The translations under genes and the position numbers were made by a program. The notes under the pieces were generated by a model. The model searched no databases and had not been told where the DNA came from. It saw nothing but the letters and a program-made list of their open reading frames with translations. Positions 34,114 to 46,189 of a DNA stretch of 64,000 nucleotides are shown here, piece after piece. Source of the stretch: Aspergillus flavus (Eukaryota; Ascomycota; Eurotiomycetes; Eurotiales; Aspergillaceae); the NCBI RefSeq assembly GCF_009017415.1, contig NC_092407.1:1488001-1552000 (forward strand), in the 5' to 3' direction. Positions within the stretch are counted from its first letter, which is position 1; each line of letters begins with the position of its first letter.

Positions 34114-35980
34114 ATGACTACAAATATCAAAACGGACGTTTTAATTGTTGGGGGTGGACCTGTGGGCCTGCTCGTAGCTTATGGTCTTGCCAGACAGGGC
34201 GTGGATACAGTGCTTGTTGGCGAGTGAAGGCTTGTTCCTCGTTACTATGCAGTTACTGACGCAATGATGTAGAGAAACATGACAAGGAACAGCAAGCTAT
34301 GTACGGCAGAGCAACAACCTTATACCCCAGAACACTGGAAATGCTTGACCAGCTTGAGCTCCTGGATGAGCTCAACCAAATCGGATATATCGGCCGTAAC
34401 AGTGTCACGTACAAAGATGGCAAGCGGGTGACATCGCGAGGCTGGCATGTGATGTTCCAACGTATGAGTGGCACATACTTGGACTATTGCCTGAATATCC
34501 GGCAGAAATATTCCGAAAATGTGATTCGCGATACTTATCTGGAGATGGGAGGTCGAGCGTACATCGGCTGGGCACTAGAAGACTTCACTGTGGGTAGCCA
34601 GAGTGAGGGTGACCATAAAGTGACCTCACAAATTCGCCAGGTTGGTGGGGGTGAAGATCTGACTGTGTACAGGTGAGTCTGACCTGTCCATACATGTTAG
34701 TAGGCGTTCTAACGTTTTACAGCAAATTTATTGTCGGGGCCGATGGTGGACACTCACTTGTCAGACGCTTATCAAATATCCCATTTGAGGGTGATCGCAC
34801 GGACTTTAAGTGGGTTCGGATTGATGGGCAATTCAAGACCAATATGCCGGATGCGGATCTTGGTTTTGCGTCTATAGAGTCGAAGAGCCACGGGAACGTC
34901 CTTTGGGTTCAACTCGACCACGGCATGAAACGCATAGGTTTCGCAATGACAGCTGAAATGCTAGCGAAATATGGAAACTCGCTTACAGAAGAACAAGCTA
35001 AGGAAGAAGCTGTCAAGTCGATGGAGCCATTCTTATTAGAGATCGAGAAAGTCGACTGGTGGACGCTATACAGGTAGGCCACGTGCCCTTATCTCTACTA
35101 CCTTCTGGGTTTTCACTGAAAGATCAATAACAGCATAAATCAACGAGTTGCTGATACCTTCTTCGCCAACGATCGTATCCTGCTGGCAGGCGACGCTTGC
35201 CATACACATTCCTCTGGTGCCGCACAAGGTATGAATACTGGCGTCCACGATGCAGTCAATTTGGCCTGGAAATTGGGAGGTGTAGTGAAAGGCTGGTATA
35301 GCACCGACATGCTCCGAACATATGACAACGAGCGACGCCTGGCAGCGCAGCATCTCATTGAGCTGGACAAAGCATTCTCGGCAACTATTTCTGGGCAGAT
35401 TCCAGATACCCACAAGGGTCTATATGCCGATGCGAACGAGCTATTTACTAAGCTCTTTGACGAGTCAATCCAATTCAACATCGGACTGGGAATTCACTAC
35501 AATGAAAGCATCATTAACAAAGCTCCGTCTACCGGAATGGTTTCAGCTGGCTGGAGAGCACCAGATGCTCTGGTCTATGCACCCGGCTCCCGTATCCCGG
35601 TTCGGCTTTTCCTACTTACCAGAAATACTGGAATGTGGTCTATTCTCATATTCGCCGGACAGCCTACGCTCACCCGGGAGACATTGGCTTTATCGATGAA
35701 GAAGCTGACCGTATCACTTGAAAATCTCCCTAAAGGCATGGTCCGGTGCTTTACTTTGATTGCCCATAGTATCACTGAAGGTGACCAGGTCTTTGCAATT
35801 CCTAGGATTGGTCACGCATATTATGATTCCGACCGATCAGCCCACGCTGCATATACCATTTCCACCAGCAGTGGTGGGGTAGCAATTCTCAGACCGGACG
35901 GCATTCTTGGATACGCCACAGCCCTGGAGGAAATTGAGACTGTTGAAGGTTTCTTCAACAGCTTCGTTCTAGGCAATTAG
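34114..35980 (+). CDS. FAD-dependent aromatic monooxygenase (phenol 2-monooxygenase-like)
   Basis: Group A flavoprotein hydroxylase, about 570 residues. The ATG at 34114 begins a chain with LIVGGGPVGLLVAYGLARQG (FAD GxGxxG). The first intron (34220-34272) has a GC donor and joins VLV to EKHDKEQQAMYGRATTLYPR. Two GT-AG introns follow (VY/SKFIVGADGGHSLVRR and LY/SINQRVADTF). The second flavin motif is ILLAGDACHTHSSGAAQG followed by MNTGVHDAVNLAWKL. The C-terminal third fits the thioredoxin-like domain of phenol hydroxylases and ends YATALEEIETVEGFF. Expected reaction: ortho-hydroxylation of a phenol with NADPH and O2. The Zn2Cys6 gene next door is convergent and may regulate it. Confidence 0.92.
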
Positions 35981-36149
35981 CAATAGGGATCCGCACATCG
36001 ACGTATACTGGGGTCCTAGTGTACACCCAATCGTTCCTAACTTTCTTTCGCCTTCCTTTCTCTTCTTCTTAGGGTGGGGTATAAAAAGAGACGCATGTTG
36101 TTGTAGCATGTTCTCAGGGTATTAAAGATAGAGATATTTGATGATAGTT

Positions 36150-38514
36150 TCAGAACTGTAAACTGAACCAGAAAGGGTCAAAAAATGTATCTTCGTTAAA
36201 GTCAAGATCGCGAAAGAGGTCGTCTGTGAGTGGCAGATAATCTGTGCCCTCTGATACTAGATCATCGTTTCCGTCGTTATCCAGCTGTTCAAACGTGGGG
36301 AACTGATTGGCAGATGGTTGTTCCTGCGACAGGATATTGGTAGTCGACATCGCAGAGTGCGGAAAAGTGATAGAGCACCTCTCTTTGATCGTGCGTAGGT
36401 TCTCGGCACAGCGTTCCGCCGTGCTGCTGTACAATCCTAGCTTGCTCAACGCGGACTGACATTTCTGCCAAGACTGTTGTAAAGCTTCCTGGGTTACATT
36501 ATTTACAAGCGACTGAGAGAGCCCCGCAAGAAGGATGACAGACCCTGCAGTAAATGCATCTATGAAGGCCTGTCAGTAATAGCGTATGAAAAACCTTCGG
36601 GACTGCATTAGAATACTTACAAAACACGTTGTAACACCAGACGCTGGACAGGTCAGTGTTGCAAGTCTGATGTACTAAGGAAATAAGATCAATGGCCGCA
36701 TTGACGCAGTATATGGAACAGTCCAGATTAACTCTGGAGTGGAGTGGAGCCTGATGGGTAGAGTCATTGCTTTCACTACACAACGTTGCATTACTGTTGC
36801 GGAGGGTCTGAGCGAGGATAGGCCGGTATAGGAGAATCTTCAAATATGAATATCTATCACCGTACATTAGTAATATATCCTAATCGCAGGCTGTCATTTC
36901 TGCATACCTTGCTCGAAGCAAGCACTTTTCTCTTTGGAAGTTGTCTGGACCGTCACGTAAAACTTCATGATCCCACATGAGAGCTTCTGGTAGTTTGGTC
37001 TTGAAATTCTCGAGGTCTGCATCGATCTCTATAATGTTCTGAATCTGCCGAGTATTTCCGGCCGGCATATGGTTACCCGCTTCCGTTGGCCCTGCATTAT
37101 CATACAATGATTTCAGGATCTTGCGCAGCGTATCGTACAGCTTAAGTGTCTCAATGAACCATGTAACACGCGATAGCACACGGGGCGGTTGTTTACAAGT
37201 TGGAGCACCCGCTGATAGATAGCAATCATCAATGGCCTCAGGCAGAGGCGTAACTGGCTTTTGGGCAATCATTGCCGGGCGTCCCAGTATTGTGCTAATG
37301 GCTCTATATAGTTGACCAGGTTTGAGTTAGCAATGGTATACAGGGACCAGATAGAAGATACCGTACAGGTCAAGCATTACACAGCCATGCCATACCCTCC
37401 GCCTAAGCTGGATTTCGGCAAATGATCGACGTTCATTGCCGAGGTCTGAGTGCAGTCCCAGTGCTTGGGCAAGCCGGCATGCCATGCCTATAACATGCCA
37501 GCAACGACTGGGAGTTCTTGAGCATTGCAAGTAATGTGTGATGAGCAAGAGAGTTTGGCACACAGCTAAATCTCCCCCTTCAAGAAATTCCAAATCTAAA
37601 ACCGGCTTGCAACGACGATAAAAAGCTTCTGACGTAGTTTCTCGCTGTGTCTGCACTACGTTGGAGAACTGACATCCTAGAGCAAATATGGCGTTCAATG
37701 CGCAGTGGAAAGTGGTGTGATTGACAGTTATGTCTCCTATGCCCAGACCATGAACTGTGTTTGTGCTTCGACTAGACTCCGCAGGCACCCATAGCGACCT
37801 GTATGCACTAAAGAAAGCGTCTTTATGCACGAAAGGGTAAAGTGTATGTATCTTAGAGAAATAGCAGTCGACCAAATGGTCAGCTAATGGACGTGGGGGG
37901 AGAAGCTCTACCGATGGGCTAGGTTCAGTTGAGAGCTTGGGGTGCCTATCATAATTGTGCAGGTCGATTGAGCGACAGGGCGCCTCGTGGCCAGAACGTG
38001 GCCCAGTGATAGTTGGTGGGATAGACTGCTGCAACTGCTGTATAAAAGCCACTGTCGACGAGTCGCCGAAGAATTCTCTACTTGTGTTCTGGTCCCTGTC
38101 CAGTGGACCGACAGTTAAGCCCATGGCTGTCACGCCAGCGTCATCCCGGTCATGTGTCGTGCCTCTAGTTGTGACAGAAGACGCGGAGGATGCGGATTCA
38201 TGACATAGAGGTCCATAATCCAGTTGCGAGGGAGGTATCACTATTACATCCTCTCGCGTGCCAGGGCTCCCGCCATCTCTTTCGCAGTGTCAGTGCCCCG
38301 TTCGCCCCTGTTGAATGAAGGAAAAATAGCCGCACCTGGGTAGACGCAGATCGTCATCTTTAAATATACAGCGATCCCGGCGGCGTTGGCAAGTACCGCA
38401 ATGGGGTCGGACTCCGTCACAGCGTATCTTTAGTGATCGACAAGTATTACACGCAACGCCGACTCTCTTCCTCTTAAGTCTGCGAGGAGGATTTATCGGA
38501 TTTGTGATTACCAT
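36150..38514 (-). CDS. Zn2Cys6 transcription factor
   Basis: Fungal binuclear-zinc regulator. Exon 1 from the ATG at 38514 has ACNTCRSLKIRCDGVRPHC and then GTCQRRRDRC, all six cysteines in place after a basic RRLKRKR. The next junction joins RLPR to DGGSPGTRED in phase. The middle domain (fungal_trans) includes HLVDCYFSKIHTLYPFVHKD, CQTLLLITHYLQC, MACRLAQALGLHSDL and LRRRVWHGCVMLDL. Later exons have SYLKILLYRPILAQTL and an acidic C-terminus (LTDDLFRDLDFNEDTFFDPF) that looks like an activation domain. At least four introns. Likely a pathway-specific activator; it stands between the monooxygenase and the esterase. Confidence 0.9.
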
Positions 38515-39680
38515 CGTCCAGGTATGGTGTCACTGATGAAGAAAAGGCGTACCGCCGTGAAGTCATGGTCAATTTCTCTGGCATGTCGGGGGTGGACAAG
38601 AAAAAGACGAAGAAGAAGAAGTCCAGCAAGGCGATTGAAGACGAAGTGGGACTGACCCTTGATTGGTCGAGGGTCCTTCCATCGCCTCCCGGCCAAAACG
38701 TTGGCTTATTCCGATTCCGTATCAATACGGAATAACCAGAATAAATCCATAGAGATCATGAATTGTGCATTTCAAGAGATAATCTAGTACAGGGTACATT
38801 GCATTCCTCTATGTGTATCTCATTTAGCCCTAGATAATATAAGAAAAGGCCATTAATATTATAACAATAAACGAAACAAAATACCAGGTCCTCATACAGT
38901 CAAATACAAGGTTAAGAACGATTTGTTTTCTACTTGGCATCGGCCTTAATTCCCTGACTAGGTAATACAGGCCCACCATGATTATCGATATCGCCGAAAA
39001 CTCCTTCGAAAGTTCGTATTGCTTGCGCACGTTGGCCCATATTTGAGCATTGGCATTGGCATATTACGCGAAAGCTTCTCGTGTGTTATGGTAAAAGATG
39101 AACAATCCTTACATCCCTGGGAAACGTTCAAGCGACAGTCTGGGCCCTGTAATGGGCTGCATATCACAACCCTGACCGGCAGGGCAGAATATAAATGCAT
39201 TACTTCACGGCCAGATCGACAAGGGCCGAGGCAGGACGATCCCCATTCCAGTTGCGTAACAATAAGCTCTCTCTCCACTTCCTTCTTCAGGAAAGAAACG
39301 GCGAGAAGGTTATCTGATGTTACTATTTTGGTATAGACCATGTCCTTCCCCGGAGAACCAAAATGAACTCACCCGAAATCATATCAAGTTGACGTTGTCC
39401 ATTCGGACATCCACCAAGACTGAGTGTCGATGGTCGGAGATAATGGCCAAAAACATCCTTAGAAGGTGGACATGAACTTAAGAATCAAGTATCTCTGACG
39501 CGTTCTGCCGTGGAGCTTGAATCTCTGATTAGATTGTCTGCTAGGCATCTAAATATGTAAAGCCAGTGTTGTGGGTGCGATGTCCAAGTATATATATCTG
39601 GGAAGATCTCGAACTTTTTTGCTCCTGATATCATCCCCGGCCTATCTTTATCTTACAGATTTCCCTTACTATATTCCGGA
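38515..39680. other. Divergent intergenic between regulator and carboxylesterase
   Basis: About 1.2 kb with no recognisable coding; should contain both promoters. Confidence 0.5.
39589..39598 (+). promoter_or_regulatory. Probable TATA box of carboxylesterase
   Basis: TATATATAT run about 85 bases before the esterase ATG. Confidence 0.4.
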
Positions 39681-41336
39681 ATGGCTTCGCATTTGTTAAA
39701 GAGCCTAGCCTCACTGGCCGTGACCGCTGCGTTTGCCCAAGCTCAGCTCTGGGATCAGACCATCCAGACGAATTACGGTCCCGTTCAGGGCTTTAAGTAT
39801 TTCAACGAGTCTACCCTCGAGAAATACTTCGGTGTCTCCGAGTCCAACGTGACAGCCTTTTTGGGTATCCCGTTTGCTGCGGACACTGGGTATCAGAACC
39901 GCTGGAAGCCACCACAGCCCCGTGAGCCCTGGAATGAAACCCTGAAAGCGACGGACTTTGGTCCTGCCTGTCCCAGCAACTACGCATCCAATATCAGCGA
40001 AGACTGCCTCAGTCTGAACCTCTGGACCAATGCCGCCTCTGCGGACGCCAAGCTCCCTGTTATGGTCTGGAACCAGGGCTCTGACGAGACCAGCAATGAT
40101 GCCTGGTGGTACGGCGGTGGAATGGCCTTGAAGGACGTCATCCTCATTACCTTCAACCGTCGCGACGATGCATTCGGTTACCTCGCTCATCCTGAGCTCA
40201 ACGCCGAAGGTCTCCAGCTGACCGGTCACAATACATCTGGAAACTATGGTGTCCTCGACCAGCTCGAGGTCCTCAAATGGGTCCAGAAAAACATCGCCAA
40301 GTTTGGTGGTGATCCGGACCGCGTAGTCGTCGCTGGCCAGTCTTTCGGTTCTTCCCAGGTCTATCATGCCGTCAATAGCCCTTTGTTCAAGGGGTACTTC
40401 CATGGCGGCATCTCTGAGTCAGGTATCAGGTATCCATACGATCCTTTGCTTGCAGGCCTCGCGACCTCTTACGTCAATATGTCCGCTGCCATCACGCACG
40501 GTGTCAACTATACTACCTTCCACAATGTCTCCAGCATCAAGGAACTGCGCACGCTTTCCATGGAGGAACTCCTGATCGGCTCTCAGGACCGCGTCAACGA
40601 CACATGGATTGATCCAATCACCGCACTCTCTGCTGGTTACCCTCTCATTTTCAAGCCCGTCCTAGACAACTACGTCCTTCCCTCCACATACCTGGAGACA
40701 CTTATCAACGGCCCCGCGAACGACGTCCCCGTCATAACAGGCAACACCAAAGACGAGTCAGGCGCCTCAACAACCACCGACTACACCGTAGAGGAATACG
40801 AGTCCTATTCCACTCTCAAATACGGTAATCTATCCAGCCGTTATTTCCAGCTATACCCCGACCACGGCAACGCAAGCACCGCAGATAGAGCTTGGAACGC
40901 AGCTGCCCGCGATACCTCCCTCATTGGCTCCTGGGCCTACGCCACCGACTGGTACAAGTCCGCCTCCTCCTCGTTCTACACCTACTACTGGACCCACGCC
41001 CCACCAGGCCAAGACCAGGGTGCCTTCCACCAGTCTGAAATTATGTATGCACTGAATGCTCTCTACGCCAATGCCGATAGATACCCTTTCACCGAGCAGG
41101 ATTATGCCATCCAGGAGAAGATGTCTGCCTACTGGGCTAACTTTGCAAAGACGCTCGATCCCAACGAGGGTGGATCTTACACTGGCAGCGGCTCGCTGCC
41201 GCGCTGGAGCCCCAACAGCGCCAATGGTACCCAGGTTGTCATGGAGCTCGGCAATGCGTTTGGAAACGTCCCCATTGCTAAGAAGGCTCAGGTGGAGCTC
41301 ATTATGGAGTGGTTCCATCAGCAAACTCCGTACTGA
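39681..41336 (+). CDS. Secreted type-B carboxylesterase
   Basis: Intronless 551-residue alpha/beta hydrolase of the cholinesterase/lipase family. An N-terminal signal peptide (LLKSLASLAVTAAFAQAQ) is clear. Family blocks: FLGIPFAADTGYQNRWKPPQ, SEDCLSLNLWT, LITFNRRDDAFGYLAHPE, NYGVLDQLEVLKWVQKNIAK, the nucleophile elbow VVAGQSFGSSQ (Ser in GQSFG rather than the commoner GESAG), the acid in NTKDESGAS, and His in GAFHQSEIMYA. Many N-x-S/T sites fit secretion. Codon use is C-ending and regular, unlike the relics nearby. Probably hydrolyses esters outside the cell. Confidence 0.93.
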   Translation: MASHLLKSLASLAVTAAFAQAQLWDQTIQTNYGPVQGFKYFNESTLEKYFGVSESNVTAFLGIPFAADTGYQNRWKPPQPREPWNETLKATDFGPACPSNYASNISEDCLSLNLWTNAASADAKLPVMVWNQGSDETSNDAWWYGGGMALKDVILITFNRRDDAFGYLAHPELNAEGLQLTGHNTSGNYGVLDQLEVLKWVQKNIAKFGGDPDRVVVAGQSFGSSQVYHAVNSPLFKGYFHGGISESGIRYPYDPLLAGLATSYVNMSAAITHGVNYTTFHNVSSIKELRTLSMEELLIGSQDRVNDTWIDPITALSAGYPLIFKPVLDNYVLPSTYLETLINGPANDVPVITGNTKDESGASTTTDYTVEEYESYSTLKYGNLSSRYFQLYPDHGNASTADRAWNAAARDTSLIGSWAYATDWYKSASSSFYTYYWTHAPPGQDQGAFHQSEIMYALNALYANADRYPFTEQDYAIQEKMSAYWANFAKTLDPNEGGSYTGSGSLPRWSPNSANGTQVVMELGNAFGNVPIAKKAQVELIMEWFHQQTPY

Positions 41337-42609
41337 TTTCGGCAGTTACTGCTGATGATGGAGCTTCCTAGGTTGAGTATGTAATCACGTAGTATAAGGG
41401 AAGGCTATCCTGCTACTGATGCTCGGCTGCTCTATGCTATCGGATTTCTATAATGTACCTATATTCACTTCTTGATTCTTAGTTTAGATCTGTCGATTCT
41501 GCTACTGTTTTTGTCACTCCTTTGGCCAGTTTCATGTATGTACATATATAAAAAGCATTCGAAATACTATTCTCAAATTCTAACCACATCTAATCTCCAA
41601 CTTTCCCCTATCCAAATCCAACCCATGGCTCTAGACAACTGCACATAGCCCAGCTACCAAAGAACACACCCCATCCATACCAGTGCAATCTCCCAAAACC
41701 ACATCACATCCACCACACTCGATATGGAGAACACACTCCAACCTCACTCAAAATCCACTTACCAGACCTCAAACGCCGTTCCCATGAGAAACTACTCAAA
41801 TCCACTACCGCCACCTAAACTTATTTACATAACATACCCCTCTAGGTCTGCCGAAACGTGGACCCAGCCAGGCCGTTGTTTGAATCCGGGGTCAACTACC
41901 AAATACGGACTAGCGCTCCACATTTACCCTCGGGGATACCAAGCCTCTTCATTAAAATCCTTCATAATGTAACTGCCGATCATTGGATTATAATTTTCCA
42001 CGAGTGCGTGTTACTACTTGCTGTTTTAAGACTCGGCGGGTTGGATATGGTGAGGTTGTGATTTATTCATATGTGTGTTTGTTGGGTTGATGTATTGGGA
42101 TCTTGGGCATCTGTGAATGTGAGGGAGATTTGTTCTGGGTTGGGTTGGGTTAGGCTTGTCTAGGGGTCAATATATCGGATAGTTCTTATACTCGGATTTA
42201 GAGTTGGGAGGTATTATTATGCGCAGAGAGGGTATAGCTGAGTGAGTCTGTGGCAGTTATGCTTTATGGCTTGGGGGGTTCAGTATATGAAGAATTACCC
42301 GCTAGGCAGGGAGCTAAGAATAGGTGTGAGTTCTATGCGTATCTAACCTGTATTTATTCTTTTTGAGATTTAACTTTTGGCATCTGACATAGCTCTCTTG
42401 TGAGTAAGTATGTAATTAATAGGAAAGAAAGTGCCGCAAAGCCTGGGAATAACTACAAACTAACATATGCTACCACGGCTCGCGTAGACTCTATCTTGGA
42501 ACCGGTTAAGAACATATTAAGAGCCTTTACTATCCTAAATATCAACTGTTATCCTTAGCTGTCATACCTAGTTACCAGTAAACACTATCCCGAAATAAGT
42601 ACGCCGCCA
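41337..42609. other. Convergent intergenic with strong strand asymmetry
   Basis: The plus strand is C/A-rich over about 41577-41830 and G/T-rich over about 42050-42260, including GGGTTGGGTTGGGTTAGG near 42134. No coding recognised. Confidence 0.5.
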
Positions 42610-45067
42610 TTAGGGCACCTCCACGAATCTCTCACTAGCATCCAGTAGAAGTTCCATAATGGTCGACTTATTGACCATGGAGAGCAGTTTCTGAGACCAC
42701 GGACAGTCCGGATTGAAATCTACACCCCCTTGTTCGAGTAACAGGCGCACTATACTTACGTACCCCCTGCGGGCCGCCACTGACAATGGCGTTTCATGGT
42801 AATATGTGGGTTGATCGGGGAACACATCGGTCCGCTCTAGTAGCAGCATAACAGCCTCATAGTGGCCATTCTCTGAAGCGACGTAGATAGGTGTCTCTCC
42901 CATAGAGTTGGCAATACCGGGATGAGCACCCTTGGCTAACAGATCTATCAGAATGTCCAGATGGCCTCCACGAGCCGCCATTAAGAAAACCGTCGTCCCG
43001 TCTACGGCCTGATGATGTACGTCGATATCGGGATGCTGAAGAAGCATGAGTGCAGCTTCTGCTTGCGCGTGGGATGCTGCAATACCAAGCGCAGTGCGTC
43101 CACGGTTGTTCGGTACGTTTATATCCAGTGTCTTTTCTAATAAGACAGACATGAGGTCAAGATCACCGCGAGCAGCCGCGATCATTAACGGCGTTGCTAG
43201 GTATTCGACACACCAGCAGTTCGGGCATGCATTGTATCTCTGGATAAGCATCATAGCTAGCTCGCAGCGACCGTCCCTGACGGCTATATACAGGGGTGTC
43301 TCCCCTTGGTTGTTATCTGGCTGATTAGGATCAGTGTTCTCGTTTTCGAGCATTAATTGTATTGTGTCTGCGCTTTTGGAGACAACGGCATGATAGAATG
43401 GTGTTTCCCTGTGCTCGTCTAGGGCGTTTACGTTCACATCTTCTCGGGCCAGTATACTTGCCACGAAAGTTGATAATCCGTGTTTACATGCAACATGAAG
43501 TGGGGTCATGCCCTCAAAATTGCTAATGCCGATACACGTCCTTGGATCGTCTAACAGAAGGCGGAATAGGAACTGGTCTCCGCTCTCTATTGCGAGTATC
43601 AGTGGAGTTCGGCCTTCGCGATCCTCGCGATTTGGACTCGTGTCGTTGTGCTGAAGCAGGAGTTTTACCAGGTCGTAATGACGCCGGCCTACTGCATGAT
43701 GTAGAGCGGTCCTGAACTCCGCATCATGGCTATTTGGATCGAATATCTGTGAGTCCAATGCCAGTTTGACCATCTTAGTAAGGCCGCGAGACGCCACCCA
43801 TGGAAGAAAGTGTTGTACATAGGGGGCTTTATCCTTTGTAAGGAACAGGTTCACTATCTCCGTATTGCCTTTCAGCGCAGCCATGATGATTGGAGATTTC
43901 TTATCCTCCTGTTCTCCGACTTCAACATGACAACGAGGTAAGAGCATCCGGACGATATTCGTGTACCCTTTTACGACCGCGGTCTGGAGCGGGGTCAGCT
44001 TGCCATGTTGTACTCCTGAGTAATCGGCTCTAACTTTGTCGCTGCTCAGGAGTACAGAAACAACGTCTTCGTGATTATACTCCACAGCGACACTCAATGG
44101 GGTATCGTTGAAGTCATCATCTAAATTAGGTCTCATCTCCCCACCGTCTAAGAGTATCTTAGCAGCTCCGGCCCTTCCGCTTCTTGCTGCGTAGAATAAT
44201 GGAGTCCGTAGATGAGGACCTAGCTGTCTTGGATCCCTATGCCATTTCAGACAGAGTCGAACAATATCGTCATGTCCCGCTGCAGCCGCCGCTCCCAGAG
44301 GGCTACCATATGGTCCATACCCGTAAGTGTTGGGAGATGCCTCTTTAGATACGCGGGTTTCCAAAAGACGTCGTACTACGGTCTTTGACCCCTTATAGGC
44401 TGCGAGTTGTAAGGCATCGCCATAAACACCGTCCATCTTCCAAGCACCAGCACCGTGGTCCAGGAGGAGCTCTACCAGGAGCTCATCATTATTGAATGCA
44501 GCAGCATACATGGCACTGCCCAGGTATTCGTGACTCTTATCACCCAGTACTCCGTTGCCCAGAAGCACCCTTACAAGGTCCCTCAAGCCAAGCCAGGCGC
44601 CTAACACCATGATGCCAAAATCATCCATACTTTCAGCCCAATGCATGACACTTTTCAGATTCTGTGCAACCCAAGCGCGGCCCTTGTATGAGATCAAGGC
44701 AGTACTTATAGCCTGGGCACAGTCTTCTGCGCAGCATTGTGCAGTCGACAGCGACCGTAAGCGCGATAAGATCCGTGACATGCTTTCGTGACTGGATACA
44801 TCATGCGCGATTTTCTCGTACAAAAGTCGTGACCAGAGCCGGTCATTCATAGTCAGGTTGTATTGCCCGATGTAGAGCATGTTGCCCAGGACGATCTGGT
44901 TCATGTAACCTAGATATGAAGTTCATGCACCGATGAGTTTGATTGGTCTCAGCGGCTAGGGCAGTGTGATGCTTACGGCAGACACATCTTAGATTCAGTA
45001 TATCCTGCACATCGAGCGACCTTAGTATCGTCACAACAGTTTCAACACAGATATCCTGAAGCCCCAT
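42610..45067 (-). CDS. F-box and ankyrin-repeat protein
   Basis: Two exons, about 800 residues. The first, from the ATG at 45067, is F-box-like (ICVETVVTILRSLDVQDILN then LRCVCR). An intron with donor GTAAGC joins C-R to YMNQIVLGNMLYIGQYNLTM. The rest holds some 15 ankyrin units such as GYGPYGSPLGAAAAAGHDDI, EGMTPLHVACKHGLSTFVA, NRGRTALGIAASHAQAEAAL and MGETPIYVASENGHYEAVML. Such proteins probably act as substrate receptors of SCF ubiquitin ligases, with ankyrins binding the target; this is family knowledge, not shown here. It is large and intact. Repeats have diverged from one another, so there is no sign of recent expansion. Confidence 0.85.
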
Positions 45068-45394
45068 GATGTCTGCCTCTCAGGGTTCCTGGTGAGAGTT
45101 GTGTGTCTGTATTCTTTGGGCAGAATTGTGATTCATCCCTTGCTGCATATATAAGGCTGGCATGCCAACTCATCAAACAGGCCAAGAGGGGTTTTTTCTT
45201 GCGCTCAGGCTGCAAATCTCACTTTTCTTTTTGCATGATTCCAATGCTTCACTTTTCGATTGGGATCGCCCTTCATTCCCGGTTTGCAGGCCGTTCACTC
45301 ATTAAACGATTTACTTTACTATGAGACTAATTCATGGTAGTGATCTTTTCTGGGATATCGCAGTCTGTTTTTAAACACCGAACAGGGTCACTGT
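45068..45394. other. Intergenic between ankyrin and phosphotransferase genes
   Basis: No coding recognised; promoter of the F-box/ankyrin gene lies here. Confidence 0.5.
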
Positions 45395-46189
45395 CTATAG
45401 CTTTCGTCCTACTTCGAGTTCATATTCATACTCACGCCCAAATGCTCGGTAGAAAATATGCTCAAATACCCCCCTTGCGCGTGTGCCGTACATCGCTTTC
45501 GTGAACTCCCAGTACTCGGCCATAGCGCTGGCACATTCACAGTCGACAATTCCACTCAACCGTCCACGGTCAGCAAGCAAATTCAAAGGATGCAAGTCTG
45601 AGTGCGTAAAATGTGAATGATGATCAAGACAAATACTGCGCTCCGGGAATATGGTAGCTAATGTGCCGCTAAGATGGCTGGTCAGGTGAGCATAAAATTC
45701 AGATTCCGAGTTGAACAGACCCGCAGATCCATCAGGGATGCGATGGTCGATATATGGGCCGCCAATCGTGTTTCCGAGTTCATACGGCATATTATTTGGA
45801 GTCTTTTGTACCTGCGCGATGCAAGCCTTTAGATCGTCGGCAAGTTGGCTCCACTCGGCATACGACATCAGATGCCAGACAACCGCAAGGAGCTGTCCGT
45901 GTAAACGTGTCATAATTAGATACATCTTGCCTAGGTTCTCGACAACATCCGCTACACGGGGTGCTGGGATGCTGGTGTACTGCTCAACCAATCTTAATGC
46001 ATGGCTTCGTTTCGTTAAGGGGGATCCCACTCCTTGACGACCAAACCAAAAGGGATCTGTTGAACCCATTGTCCCGACAATATCCCGTAGAGCTTTTCCC
46101 CAAGCCATATAAGAAGTCAATAGATTCGCCCACGCGCCCAAAGTTGTACGAAGAGCCATATCCAACGAAAGACTGTTCGAATCACCCAT
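45395..46189 (-). CDS. Aminoglycoside-phosphotransferase-fold protein
   Basis: Kinase-like protein of the APH/choline-kinase group common in fungi. The ATG at 46189 gives about 264 residues; the frame is open further upstream but has no better ATG. Catalytic loop FTHSDLHPLNLLADRGRLSG (Asp and Asn of HxDxxxxN) is intact, followed by IVDCECA, the metal Asp (DFG-like). The upstream part has YTSIPAPRVADVV and MYLIMTRLHGQLL, corresponding to the lobe junction. No recognisable N-terminal nucleotide loop is present, so the N-lobe may be short or an upstream exon missed. Substrate unknown. Confidence 0.75.
   Translation of the reverse strand: MGDSNSLSLDMALRTTLGAWANLLTSYMAWGKALRDIVGTMGSTDPFWFGRQGVGSPLTKRSHALRLVEQYTSIPAPRVADVVENLGKMYLIMTRLHGQLLAVVWHLMSYAEWSQLADDLKACIAQVQKTPNNMPYELGNTIGGPYIDHRIPDGSAGLFNSESEFYAHLTSHLSGTLATIFPERSICLDHHSHFTHSDLHPLNLLADRGRLSGIVDCECASAMAEYWEFTKAMYGTRARGVFEHIFYRAFGREYEYELEVGRKL

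Noticed and set aside
38474..38725. Open minus-strand frame overlapping the start of the Zn2Cys6 gene
   Set aside because: Out of phase with the zinc cluster; the ATG at 38514 gives the real start.
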